Shown here: positions 16,890 through 25,856 of the stretch, one piece after another
Numbering within the stretch: the stretch's first letter is position 1
Layout: every line of letters begins with the position of its first letter
Origin: CAZMNY01 sp964635375
GTDB lineage: Bacteria > Planctomycetota > Planctomycetia > Pirellulales > Pirellulaceae
DNA length: 64,000 bases
Direction of reading: 5' to 3'
Assembly (NCBI GenBank): GCA_964635375.1
Contig: CAZWOU010000004.1
Span: 1 to 64,000 of the forward strand
Made by a program: the position numbers and the translations under genes
Notes under the pieces: model-generated
Database searches by the model: none
Told to the model about the DNA's origin: nothing
The model's input: only the letters and a program-made list of their open reading frames with translations

Positions 16890-19800
16890 ATGCAACCCGC
16901 ATACGCCGAATTGCATTGTAAAAGCAATTTCTCATTTCTGGAGGGCGCTTCGCATCCGGCTGAGCTTGTCGAGCGGGCTGCGGAGTTGCATTACGGAGCG
17001 ATCGCGATCTCCGACCGCAATTCACTGGCCGGCATGGTGCGAGCGCATGCCGCGGCGAAGGACCTCGGCATGCATTTACTTGTCGGGTCCGAATTGCATT
17101 TTGAGGACGCGCCGAGCTGTGTTGTTTGGGCTCCGGACCGAGCGGCCTATGGGCAATTGTGTCGCTTGTTGACCATCGGACGGCGTCGCGCGATAAAGGG
17201 CGAATGCCAGTTGTTTTGGGCAGATCTCGAGTCCCATCAAGAGGGCTTGCTCGCGGGGTTCCTTCCGCCGTCGGAGGACGCTGCCCTGGACGCAGCCGAT
17301 CCGCAGGTGTTGCGAACCATGTCGCGATTTCGCGAGCTGTTTACAGATCGCGGCTACTTGCTGGCCGAACTGCATCGGGGCCCTGATGATGCGGGACGCG
17401 CGGAATGGCTGGCGGCGCTGGGGAAGAGGAGCAGATTGCCAGTCGTGGCGGCGGGCGGCGTGGAGTACCACTGTGCATCGCGAAAACTACTGCACGACTT
17501 GTTGGCCGCTATTCGCAATGGTGACGTGATCGACGATGCGGCCGAGCGATTGCAGGCCAACGCCCAACGGCGCCTGCACGCGGTCGAGGATATTCGAAGC
17601 AAGTTCGCCGCAATCTCAGGCGCCGTCGAACGGACCATGGAAGTCGCCCAACGCTGCCGCTTCTCGATGGATGAGCTTCGTTACGAGTACCCCGAGGAAC
17701 TGGCTCCAGGCCGACTCTCGCCATTTGAATATCTATGCGAGTTGACTTGGCGAGGAGCCCGCAAGCGATACCCTACCGGCGTTCCGGCCACGGTTCGAGA
17801 CATCATCGCCCACGAGTTGGACTTGATTGGCGAGATGCAATACGAGGCCTACTTCCTGACCGTGTGGGATTTGGTTCGCTTTGCGCGAAGCCGGGGCATC
17901 TTGTGTCAAGGCCGCGGCTCCGCAGCGAACTCCGCCGTCTGTTTTTGCCTCGGAGTGACTTCCGTCGACCCCGCTCGAGCCGATCTGTTGTTCGAACGTT
18001 TCGTCAGCAAAGAGCGAAATGAAGCGCCCGATATCGATGTCGACTTCGAACACGAACGGCGCGAGGAAGTGCTTCAGTATTTGTACGAGAAGTACGGACG
18101 AGACCGAGCTGGTTTGACGGCAGTTGTGGTGACTTATCGCTCCCGTTCCGCTATCCGCGATGTGGGCAAATCCCTTGGCTTGTCGCTGGACCGAGTCGAC
18201 GCGTTGGCGAAGCAACTTGACGGCTACGGCAATGAGGCTAAGTTGGCTCAGCGGTGTACGGAGATAGGACTCGATCCCGAATCACAAACTGGCCGGCGCC
18301 TGCTTTACTTGGTCGAGCAAATTCTCGGGTTCCCTCGACATCTCTCGCAGCATGTGGGCGGCATGGTAATGACCCGCGGTCCGTTGTGCGAGTTGTCTCC
18401 GATCGAGAATGCGGCCATGGCGAACCGCACAGTGATTCAGTGGGATAAAGACGACTTGGACGAGTTGGGGGTGCTCAAAGTTGATTGCCTATCGCTCGGC
18501 ATGCTCACCGCAATTCACAAGTCATTTGACCTTTTGCAAAAACACTACGATCGCCACGTGACTTTGGCGACGACGCCCGCCGAAGACCCTGGCGTGTATG
18601 ACATGATTTGTCGAGCCGACACGATCGGCGTCTTTCAGATCGAAAGCCGTGCGCAGATGAGCATGTTGCCTCGGCTGAAGCCGCGATGTTATTACGACTT
18701 AGTGATCGAGGTGGCGATTGTCCGGCCGGGACCCATTCAAGGGCAGATGGTGCATCCCTATTTGAGGCGGCGAGCTGGAGAAGAGCAGGTCAGCTACCCC
18801 ACGCCGGAGATTCAAGGCGTGCTGGAAAAGACGCTCGGAGTGCCTCTGTTTCAGGAACAGGCGATGCGTTTGGCTGTGGTGGCTGCCGGCTTCTCGCCGG
18901 GCGAAGCCGATCAACTGCGCAGAGCGATGGGCGCTTGGCGCCGGCCGGGCGTTATTGACAAGTTTCGCCGTAAACTAATCCAGGGCATGCGCGAGCGCGG
19001 ACTGAGCGAAGAGTTTGCTGAGCAAGTGTTTCGCCAGATTCGCGGTTTTGGCGAATACGGTTTCCCCGAGTCGCACGCAGCTAGCTTCGCCTTGCTCGTC
19101 TACGTCTCCGCTTGGTTGAAATGCTATTATCCCGCCGCCTTCACGACGTCCTTGATTAACAGCCAGCCAATGGGGTTTTACTCGCCCTCCCAACTGCTCC
19201 GGGACGCCCGCGAGCACGGAGTGGAGGTCTTGCCTGTCGATGTGAATTCGAGTTCTTGGGATTGCACACTGGAGTCAATGCAAGACGATTTTTGTGAGAA
19301 TCGCACGTTTGCGATCCGACTTGGATTTCGAGTGCTTCGAGGCGTGCGTGAAGAGTTGTGTCGCACACTCGTGAGTGAACGAAAGAAGAATGGGCCGTTC
19401 AAGACACTCAAGAGCTTTGCAACTCGAACTCATATCGGCCCAGCCGCGATCGACACATTGGCTGCGGCCGATGCCTTTCGGAGCTTAGGCCGCGACCGCC
19501 GCAACGCGCTCTGGGAATCGCTGGGCCAGGAGCGAAAGCAAGTCGCCACGCCGTTGCTCGATCAACTGGATGACGATGAGCCGCAAGCCGAATTGCCTGT
19601 GCTGAATCTGCAGGAGCAAGTCTACGCCGACTACCAGTCGTCGGGCTTGTCGCTTCGGGCCCACCCGATCGGTTTTCATCGAGAGGCACTGAGCGAGCTA
19701 GGCGCCAGGACGGCCAAACAGTTGGAAGAGTGCCGTAACAACTCGTTCGTTCGAGTCGCTGGGATCGTCTTGTTGAGGCAGCGGCCAAGTACTGCAAAGG

Positions 19801-20024
19801 GCATTACCTTTGTCACGCTTGAAGATGAGACTGGCGTCGCGAACTTGGTCGTCAGGCAACCCGTGTGGGAACGCTATTACCGGGTTGCTCGAAGCTCGCC
19901 CGCATGGCTCGCGCACGGTAAGCTGGAACGGAAGGAGTCTGTGATACACGTCGTGGTACAGCGTCTGGAAGATCTGTCCGAGCAAATGGAGCAACTCCAA
20001 GTCCGTTCTCGAGACTTTCGCTAG
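16890..20024 (+). CDS. dnaE2: Error-prone DNA polymerase III alpha subunit DnaE2 (ImuC)
   Basis: 1044 residues from the ATG at 16890 (MQPAYAELHCKSNFSFLEGA, the usual PHP-domain start); 19 upstream residues are rejected. The PHP domain spans about 1-270. The polymerase palm has catalytic PDIDVDF near 380-386 and the third carboxylate in VIQWDKDDLDELGVLKVDCL. The C-terminal OB-like region has GITFVTLEDETGVANLVV. DnaE2 is the catalytic member of the ImuA-ImuB-DnaE2 mutasome that makes damage-induced mutations. It is the last gene of the cassette and ends 24 bp from the convergent cytochrome gene, with no visible terminator between them. Confidence 0.95.
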   Translation: MQPAYAELHCKSNFSFLEGASHPAELVERAAELHYGAIAISDRNSLAGMVRAHAAAKDLGMHLLVGSELHFEDAPSCVVWAPDRAAYGQLCRLLTIGRRRAIKGECQLFWADLESHQEGLLAGFLPPSEDAALDAADPQVLRTMSRFRELFTDRGYLLAELHRGPDDAGRAEWLAALGKRSRLPVVAAGGVEYHCASRKLLHDLLAAIRNGDVIDDAAERLQANAQRRLHAVEDIRSKFAAISGAVERTMEVAQRCRFSMDELRYEYPEELAPGRLSPFEYLCELTWRGARKRYPTGVPATVRDIIAHELDLIGEMQYEAYFLTVWDLVRFARSRGILCQGRGSAANSAVCFCLGVTSVDPARADLLFERFVSKERNEAPDIDVDFEHERREEVLQYLYEKYGRDRAGLTAVVVTYRSRSAIRDVGKSLGLSLDRVDALAKQLDGYGNEAKLAQRCTEIGLDPESQTGRRLLYLVEQILGFPRHLSQHVGGMVMTRGPLCELSPIENAAMANRTVIQWDKDDLDELGVLKVDCLSLGMLTAIHKSFDLLQKHYDRHVTLATTPAEDPGVYDMICRADTIGVFQIESRAQMSMLPRLKPRCYYDLVIEVAIVRPGPIQGQMVHPYLRRRAGEEQVSYPTPEIQGVLEKTLGVPLFQEQAMRLAVVAAGFSPGEADQLRRAMGAWRRPGVIDKFRRKLIQGMRERGLSEEFAEQVFRQIRGFGEYGFPESHAASFALLVYVSAWLKCYYPAAFTTSLINSQPMGFYSPSQLLRDAREHGVEVLPVDVNSSSWDCTLESMQDDFCENRTFAIRLGFRVLRGVREELCRTLVSERKKNGPFKTLKSFATRTHIGPAAIDTLAAADAFRSLGRDRRNALWESLGQERKQVATPLLDQLDDDEPQAELPVLNLQEQVYADYQSSGLSLRAHPIGFHREALSELGARTAKQLEECRNNSFVRVAGIVLLRQRPSTAKGITFVTLEDETGVANLVVRQPVWERYYRVARSSPAWLAHGKLERKESVIHVVVQRLEDLSEQMEQLQVRSRDFR

Positions 20025-20047
20025 GGGCGTTGCGCCGGACAGTCGCC

Positions 20048-22519
20048 TCACAACCGAGGTTTGTCGTTCACCGGCGCGGGGCCGGTGGAGCGTTGCAGGG
20101 ACTGTTGCAGTAATTGGCCGAATTGCCGCTCGTTTGGTCGTAGCTTAACGAGCCTGCGAGCGAAGGGGACCGCTTTGGCGTGGCGTTCGAACTTTTGATA
20201 GAAGAGTACCAAAGCGAGGAGGAAATCCGAGTTGTTTGGTTCGAGTTCAACGGCGCGATTCAGTGCTTCTTCAGCCTCATCGGTGAGTCCGAGCAGGTAG
20301 TTCAAGAAACCGTAGCGGTACTGAATCGGGCCATTGTTTGGCGCCAGCGTTGCGTCTCGTTTGAGCAGGGCCAACTCTTGTACTCGCAGCGTTTCGAGTT
20401 CTGCCTGTAAGGTTGCGGCCTTTTCGACAAGCTTCAAAGCTTCGTCCTTCCTTCTCTGCAACGTCAACTGCCTCATTTGTTGTTGAAGTTGCTCGAGTTC
20501 GCGATCAATTATCGCCGCTAAGTTGGTTCGCGGGCCAGTGAACGCGGGCTCCAGGTCGATCGCGGTGCGATACATCGCCTTCGACTCCTCCGGGTTGCGG
20601 GACTCGTTGAGGATGCCAAGATTCATGTACGAAGTCGCGCGATCGTTGCTGAGCATCACGCCCTGCTCGAACTCTTTGAGCGCGGAATCGTGCCGCAGGC
20701 GCTGCAAACCATCGAGTTGCGCGCTGGGAACAACGGCGAGCAGTCTCGCCGCCTCAGTTCGCACCGTGCGTGAAGGGTCGTCGAGCAAAGGCGATAGCTT
20801 TCGAATCATCCTAGGGAGGTCGGACGCTTGCAGATTGGCGGCGGCGGCCGAGCGGACGAGGGGATGGGGGTCGGCCAAGTTGGCTTCGAAAACCGAATTG
20901 GCGGCAATCGTCGGCGGGAACTGGCCGAGTTCAGCGAGGGCGCTTGCTCGCACGATGCTGGGGAGCGTGTGATTGCGGATGACATCCATAAGTTGCGCGG
21001 CAGCGGCCGGATCGCCTTCACGCGACTTCGCAATGGCGTAGGCGAAATGTTGGGGCTGTCTTTGGGCGCCATACCACTCTTTGACTTTGGCTGCCGCCCA
21101 CTGATTCTTCTTATGAAGCCAGTCCTTCGCCTCCTCGTCATTCTCGGAAGCGATCAGCCAGTCCTGGTAAAGGGGCCGCTTGGTGAACTGCTCCTCGCTC
21201 GGTTTAGCCGCCTTCTCAGCGACGCGATCGTCATCGAGGTGGCATCGGACGCACGCGTTGGGGGTGTTGAGGTCGACGCTGATGTCCGGGCGAGGGATTC
21301 GTAGGCTGTGGTCGCGACGAGGGTCGACGGCCATGTAGGTCGTCTCGGGCATGTGGCATTCGACACAGGCCGCGCCGGTTGAGCCAGCCTTGTGGTGATG
21401 GTGGGACGGCGCGTCGTACTTGGCGGCGGAATGGGTGTGGCAGGACGTACAGACTTGGTTGCCGTTGTGTTTCAACCGAGCGGTGTGTGGGTCGTGGCAA
21501 TTGGAGCAGCGAATTCCCTTGTGGTACATCTTGCTCTGAGTGAACGAGCCATGCACGTAGACCTCATCTTTGATCTGACCGTCGGGGTAGTAGGTAAGAT
21601 CGCCGAGCAGTTCAGTGGTGTAGTAGTCGTAGAAGTCGTCGCCCGGCTTGAAGTTCGGGTGCACAGCTCGGCGCCGCGAGTGGCATTTGGCGCAGGTTTC
21701 AACTTGCCGAATCTGGTCGTTTTCGCCCGTCAGTCCGACGAGTCCGTAGCCAAGCTTTCGATCCCAAAACATCGACTTACTCTTGGCCAACTGAACATGG
21801 ACGCTGCCCGCGCCGTGGCAAGCCTCGCAGCTAACGTCGATTTCCGAGAAAGATGTGCGATACCGTTTCTGCTTGGAGTCGAAGTTCTTCTGCAGATTGG
21901 TGGAATGGCAGTCGGCGCACATATTGTTCCACCGTTGAGCGATTCCTGTCCAATGCAGATCGTCGTGGGGCGCCAGTTTCTCGTCGACGTCCGGGGGCGC
22001 AAGATAAAACCACTTCTTGGCGGCAGTGTCCCAAGAGATTCGCAGCACCTGCAATCGGCCAATGTCGGTCGACTTCGCGTTGGGATGCCTCTCAAATTCG
22101 ACCATGTATTGCTGCAGCGGATCGACGCCGAAAACGTACTTAATCTCGAAATCGGTCATCGCTCCGTCGGGGCCTTCGGTGTTCACCATGAACCGATCGC
22201 CGTCGCGAAACATTTTCGACTCGATGCCATGGTGTTCCACGACTGCGTCGTCAAAATTCCCCAAGACGGTCTCGCCCGTCGCTAAGTCCATCGCCAGGTC
22301 GTGGTGTGAGCCCGTCCACAATGTAGTTTCGTTTTGGTGGCATTCCGCGCAAGTTTGGCGGCCGACAAAATGTGCGCTCACGTCGTTCGGCAGGCAAGTC
22401 CACCAATCGGCGAGGATGGTCCCCACACAGACGACCGCTACAAGAAACACGCCGGCGACGGACCAAATTCGCTTATCGTTTAGGCGGCTGGTTGACTTCT
22501 CTGCAGGCTCGGCCGTCAT
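20048..22519 (-). CDS. Octaheme c-type cytochrome with HEAT and TPR repeats
   Basis: 823 residues from the ATG at 22519; a TTG 21 bases upstream is also possible. An N-terminal membrane anchor (WSVAGVFLVAVVCVGTIL) is followed by eight CxxCH sites: CAECH, CADCH, CEACH, CAKCH, CSNCH, CTSCH, CVECH and CVRCH. The spacing is of the doubled-CXXCH/cytochrome c554-like multiheme type, so it is an extracytoplasmic electron carrier or reductase. The second half has HEAT-like repeats (HPLVRSAAAANLQ, SRTVRTEAARLLAV) and then TPR repeats (NLGILNESRNPEESKAMYRTAI, AEEALNRAVELEPNNSDFLLAL). Partner enzymes are not in the window. Confidence 0.85.
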   Translation of the reverse strand: MTAEPAEKSTSRLNDKRIWSVAGVFLVAVVCVGTILADWWTCLPNDVSAHFVGRQTCAECHQNETTLWTGSHHDLAMDLATGETVLGNFDDAVVEHHGIESKMFRDGDRFMVNTEGPDGAMTDFEIKYVFGVDPLQQYMVEFERHPNAKSTDIGRLQVLRISWDTAAKKWFYLAPPDVDEKLAPHDDLHWTGIAQRWNNMCADCHSTNLQKNFDSKQKRYRTSFSEIDVSCEACHGAGSVHVQLAKSKSMFWDRKLGYGLVGLTGENDQIRQVETCAKCHSRRRAVHPNFKPGDDFYDYYTTELLGDLTYYPDGQIKDEVYVHGSFTQSKMYHKGIRCSNCHDPHTARLKHNGNQVCTSCHTHSAAKYDAPSHHHHKAGSTGAACVECHMPETTYMAVDPRRDHSLRIPRPDISVDLNTPNACVRCHLDDDRVAEKAAKPSEEQFTKRPLYQDWLIASENDEEAKDWLHKKNQWAAAKVKEWYGAQRQPQHFAYAIAKSREGDPAAAAQLMDVIRNHTLPSIVRASALAELGQFPPTIAANSVFEANLADPHPLVRSAAAANLQASDLPRMIRKLSPLLDDPSRTVRTEAARLLAVVPSAQLDGLQRLRHDSALKEFEQGVMLSNDRATSYMNLGILNESRNPEESKAMYRTAIDLEPAFTGPRTNLAAIIDRELEQLQQQMRQLTLQRRKDEALKLVEKAATLQAELETLRVQELALLKRDATLAPNNGPIQYRYGFLNYLLGLTDEAEEALNRAVELEPNNSDFLLALVLFYQKFERHAKAVPFARRLVKLRPNERQFGQLLQQSLQRSTGPAPVNDKPRL

Positions 22520-22928
22520 GTTCTTCGATCGTCTATTCAAGAGTCCTGTCCTCGGGACGGTTTGAGAAATTTGCGTCGCCTCTCGGTTCGCGAAAATTGC
22601 GGTACTCTCGCGGAGAGGTCGTGAGCAAGCGGAAGCCCATTCCGCGTACCAACATCAGTTGTCTCATGCGTTCCAGAGCGAAAGACAACGACGGCGGTGC
22701 ATATTCTCGAACGATACCAAGACCCGTTGTGGGTCAGAATGAACCCCCCATTATCGACGGCGCGAGGCGGTTCCACAAGCGACCCCAAGCGACGCTTGAG
22801 CACCTAACGGGCCAACTCAAGTGGATTGTGCCAATTCTTCCTCCTGAACCGGGCCGCCGCGATCCGGAATGAGCTACAATTTGCTGTGGTTCACTACGAT
22901 AGCAATTCCTGGGGAATGGAGCCCGGCC
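22520..22928. other. 409-bp divergent intergenic region
   Basis: Between the divergent octaheme cytochrome and the unknown 228-residue protein. No RNA gene or repeat seen; a TACAAT at 22875-22880 could be a -10 for the plus-strand gene but has no good -35. Confidence 0.4.
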
Positions 22929-23612
22929 ATGGCCGCCTTTCAACTCGCATCAATCGATACCGTCAAAGCTGCCTTGGACGCGGTGAACAACGTTCATGGG
23001 GGTTATCAGGCGATCGATTTGCTGACCAAGGCGATGTCCGAGGTGGAGGAGCCCGAGGGGTTTGGTCGAGAAGTTGAGCGGGCCGAAGTCGCTGCTGGTA
23101 TGCGGTACGAGGGGCCGACCGATGCCACCAAGACGATGCTCAAGGCCCTGGAGACCGCCGCCAACGAGTCGAATCAGAAGCAATCGGCGTTGGTCGAACT
23201 GATCTCTCTCGTCCTGCTTCGCCTCGGCTCAATGCACGCTTCCAAGATTCTCGTGGGGTTGCTCGCCGTCGCCGGGCTTAAGCCGGTCGCTGCCGCGATC
23301 TTGATCCGCGTGCTGCTGATCTTGCTTCAATCGGAATCGGGGCGCTCGATCGTTGCGAGCGCATGGCCGCAGATTGAACAACGCCTGGGCTATCTCTGGC
23401 AGACGCCCGAATTGCGGACGAAGCTGAAACAGTTGAGTCAGGGACTGGGGGACGAAGGCGCCACCTGGATCAAGACGATTTCGTCCGCCCCAATTCAGGC
23501 GGTTAGGAGCGTGGCGTCGCTGGGCGATTCACTGCTGGACGGACTGACTGGCATTCTCGTCTCGCCCGAGTCGGATTCAAAGAAAGACGCGTCGTCGGAC
23601 GGTGTCGAATGA
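22929..23612 (+). CDS. Protein of unknown function with a hydrophobic central region
   Basis: 227 residues from the ATG at 22929, which has GGAG seven bases upstream; 20 earlier in-frame residues are rejected. I do not recognise the family. It is helical, with a first part rich in Val/Glu (EVEEPEGFGREVERAEVAAGM). Central hydrophobic stretches (LVELISLVLLRLGSMHASKILVGLLAVAGLKPVAAAILIRVLLILL, read as adjoining segments) may be membrane-embedded or a helical bundle core. The C-terminal tail is polar (SDSKKDASSDGVE). It converges with the FHA protein gene (17 bp apart). Confidence 0.6.
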   Translation: MAAFQLASIDTVKAALDAVNNVHGGYQAIDLLTKAMSEVEEPEGFGREVERAEVAAGMRYEGPTDATKTMLKALETAANESNQKQSALVELISLVLLRLGSMHASKILVGLLAVAGLKPVAAAILIRVLLILLQSESGRSIVASAWPQIEQRLGYLWQTPELRTKLKQLSQGLGDEGATWIKTISSAPIQAVRSVASLGDSLLDGLTGILVSPESDSKKDASSDGVE

Positions 23613-23629
23613 CGCGATAGTCGACGCCG

Positions 23630-25588
23630 CTAGTGTGGGTCGTCCGCCGCAGGGTGGTCGGAATCAGTCGTCAGCCTGGAGCGTTCAAGGTCTTTTTCGA
23701 GGCGCCTTGCGTAGGCGTTGATTTTTCTTCGCTGGGCCGCCTCACGTTGCAATCGGCTTTTCGTCGATTCGAGTTTCTCGCGCAACCACTCGATCAGGTT
23801 CCCTCGTCGGTTCGCGAACAACCTCAGTCGCTGAAGTTCATCAGCCGGCGGATCGCCTTGCTCCAGATCGGCTGCGGCCGCGATGTCCAAATTCAGCTGC
23901 AGTCGCGTCTCGATCGCGACGATCTCGGCTTTGAGGAGTTCCAGATCATCATCCCGTTGAGCAACCTCGGCCTGCATGTCCTCTTTGGTTTGAGCAGCCT
24001 CAAGTTGGTTGGCGGCAATTTCCTCCATTAAGCGGCGCAGTTCGCGACTGACCTGATGATGCGACTCGGCTTTCTGTTCGGCTCGAGTCTGCCATGCCTG
24101 ACAAGTGGTTTGCAGCGACTCGATGACTTGTTGTTTTTCCGCTGCACGCTCATTGGCGCCGCGAATCAGGTCGGCGTCTTCCTTTGATTTCTTCTCGGTC
24201 TCGCAGCGGAGAGAGTTGAGTTGCTTCAGAGAATCGTGTTTGGCTTGTAGTTCGTCTTGAAGACGCGTCTTGATTTGTGCCAAATTGGCCCTAAGTTCCG
24301 ACTCGGTGTTCATGGCGGCCGCAAGTATGTCTCGAAATTCCTTGGAAACTTCGGCCTTCTCGGGCGTTGCGAGGTCCTGCTTAAGTTTGTCTAGCGATTC
24401 CTTGAGCTGTTCGTTTTCGGCAACCGACGATTCGAGTTGCCGTTGGGCGTCTCCAACAGCCTGGTTCTTCTCGGCGGCCGCGTCTTGTTGCTGCGACAGC
24501 GCCTCGGTGAGCGCAGTCAGCTGTTGTTCGTATCGCCGATGAATTTGCGCTTCCAACTCGCGACTCTGCTGCTCGCTTTCTCGGAAGCCATCCAACTGGT
24601 TCAACAGCGCAAGCCGCTCCTCGCACATTTGCGCAATCTGGTTGCTCAGTTGGGTGGATTGCGTCTCAGCGCTACTCAGTTTCTCTGCGGCAATGTTCAG
24701 CTGCCTCTGATGCTCGGCAACCGCGGCCGCCAACCGTTCGTCGAGTTGGGCGTGTTGTTCCTTTCGTCTCGTCTCCGTTGTGCGTTCCGCATCCTCGGTC
24801 TCAATTTGCTTCAGCGAGAGCTCCTTCCTAAGAGCTTGCGCGTCGCGGTGACTTTGCAGCAAGAGCGCGGTCAGCCGTTTCTGCTCACTGACTGAACTGG
24901 CCACTTCGCGCCGCAGCAACTCATTTTCACTTGCCAGTTGCTCGTTCGTGGCGCCGGGTGCTTGAATCGGCGTTCCACTGGGCCACGACGCCGAACTATC
25001 GAGTGGCAAGTGGTCGTCAATACTCTGCGGCTCAAAGTCGGCTTCGTCGCTTTCGTTGAGAAAGTGGAGCACCGCCTCGAGGTTGTTGACGACCTTGGAA
25101 CGATCCTTATGCCTGTCGCTCCTTTGAAGTTTCCTCAGCAAGAGTTCGCTCGCTACCTGGTCCTCGTTAATCACTCGGACTTCGCGAACCGTCCGCTCCT
25201 CGGTGGCGGTTTCCTCAAGCCGAAAGGTAGTGAAGCCGATACGGAACTCTTCGCCGGGACGGATGTAGAACTGGCGAGCCGACTGGCCGTCGACGACAGC
25301 CGGATTGCGAGCCGATTCGAGGCAGCGGATTTCCAATCGGTCATCATGAAACGTGATGTCGGCGTGATTGCGGGAGATTCGCAAGTCCCAAGGTACGGAC
25401 CAACCCCCAGTTGTTTCCCGGCCGAGTCGAGTTTGAAAGGAGGCCGGCGCCCTGCGGCGCCATTGCTGTTGCGCGTCCGGCCCGGTCGCGATGAGTTGAA
25501 ACACCGAGCATTTCCAAGAGAAAACTGTCAAACCCTCTAACTTGACACTAACCAAATGGTTTCCAGTCTTCAAGTTGCGTCGCCTCAT
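23630..25588 (-). CDS. FHA-domain protein with a long coiled coil
   Basis: 652 residues from the ATG at 25588; a TTG 12 bases earlier is possible. An FHA phosphopeptide-binding domain spans about 40-130, recognisable from LGRETTGGWSVPWDLRISRNHADITF and the later FRIGFTTFRLEE. A spacer is followed by a very long Glu/Gln/Leu-rich coiled coil (about 225-640; for example QLDERLAAAVAEHQRQLNIA). This suggests a cytoplasmic scaffold that reads Ser/Thr phosphorylation; the kinase is not in the window. It follows the J-like membrane protein on the same strand, 268 bp downstream, but no promoter was resolved between them. Confidence 0.8.
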   Translation of the reverse strand: MRRRNLKTGNHLVSVKLEGLTVFSWKCSVFQLIATGPDAQQQWRRRAPASFQTRLGRETTGGWSVPWDLRISRNHADITFHDDRLEIRCLESARNPAVVDGQSARQFYIRPGEEFRIGFTTFRLEETATEERTVREVRVINEDQVASELLLRKLQRSDRHKDRSKVVNNLEAVLHFLNESDEADFEPQSIDDHLPLDSSASWPSGTPIQAPGATNEQLASENELLRREVASSVSEQKRLTALLLQSHRDAQALRKELSLKQIETEDAERTTETRRKEQHAQLDERLAAAVAEHQRQLNIAAEKLSSAETQSTQLSNQIAQMCEERLALLNQLDGFRESEQQSRELEAQIHRRYEQQLTALTEALSQQQDAAAEKNQAVGDAQRQLESSVAENEQLKESLDKLKQDLATPEKAEVSKEFRDILAAAMNTESELRANLAQIKTRLQDELQAKHDSLKQLNSLRCETEKKSKEDADLIRGANERAAEKQQVIESLQTTCQAWQTRAEQKAESHHQVSRELRRLMEEIAANQLEAAQTKEDMQAEVAQRDDDLELLKAEIVAIETRLQLNLDIAAAADLEQGDPPADELQRLRLFANRRGNLIEWLREKLESTKSRLQREAAQRRKINAYARRLEKDLERSRLTTDSDHPAADDPH

Positions 25589-25856
25589 CCACCCTCTCAA
25601 AAGGGGGCGAAATCGCTGCGAGACCCTCCAAAACCCACAGAACCGGTAGCCTTGTAGGGGCCGTCGTCGTCGACCGCACCGCCCTGCCCAGACCTGACCC
25701 GCCTAGACCTGGCCTGTTTCACCGCGGCGCCCGTGCAAAACTCTGGTCGCAGCGGGCGAGTCGCTTCGGCCCAAACGGGTCCAGCCACGAAACACGCCGA
25801 GATTTCCGATCCAAGGGGCCAAACCGGAGTCGCTTGGAACTCGTATGACGATCAAG

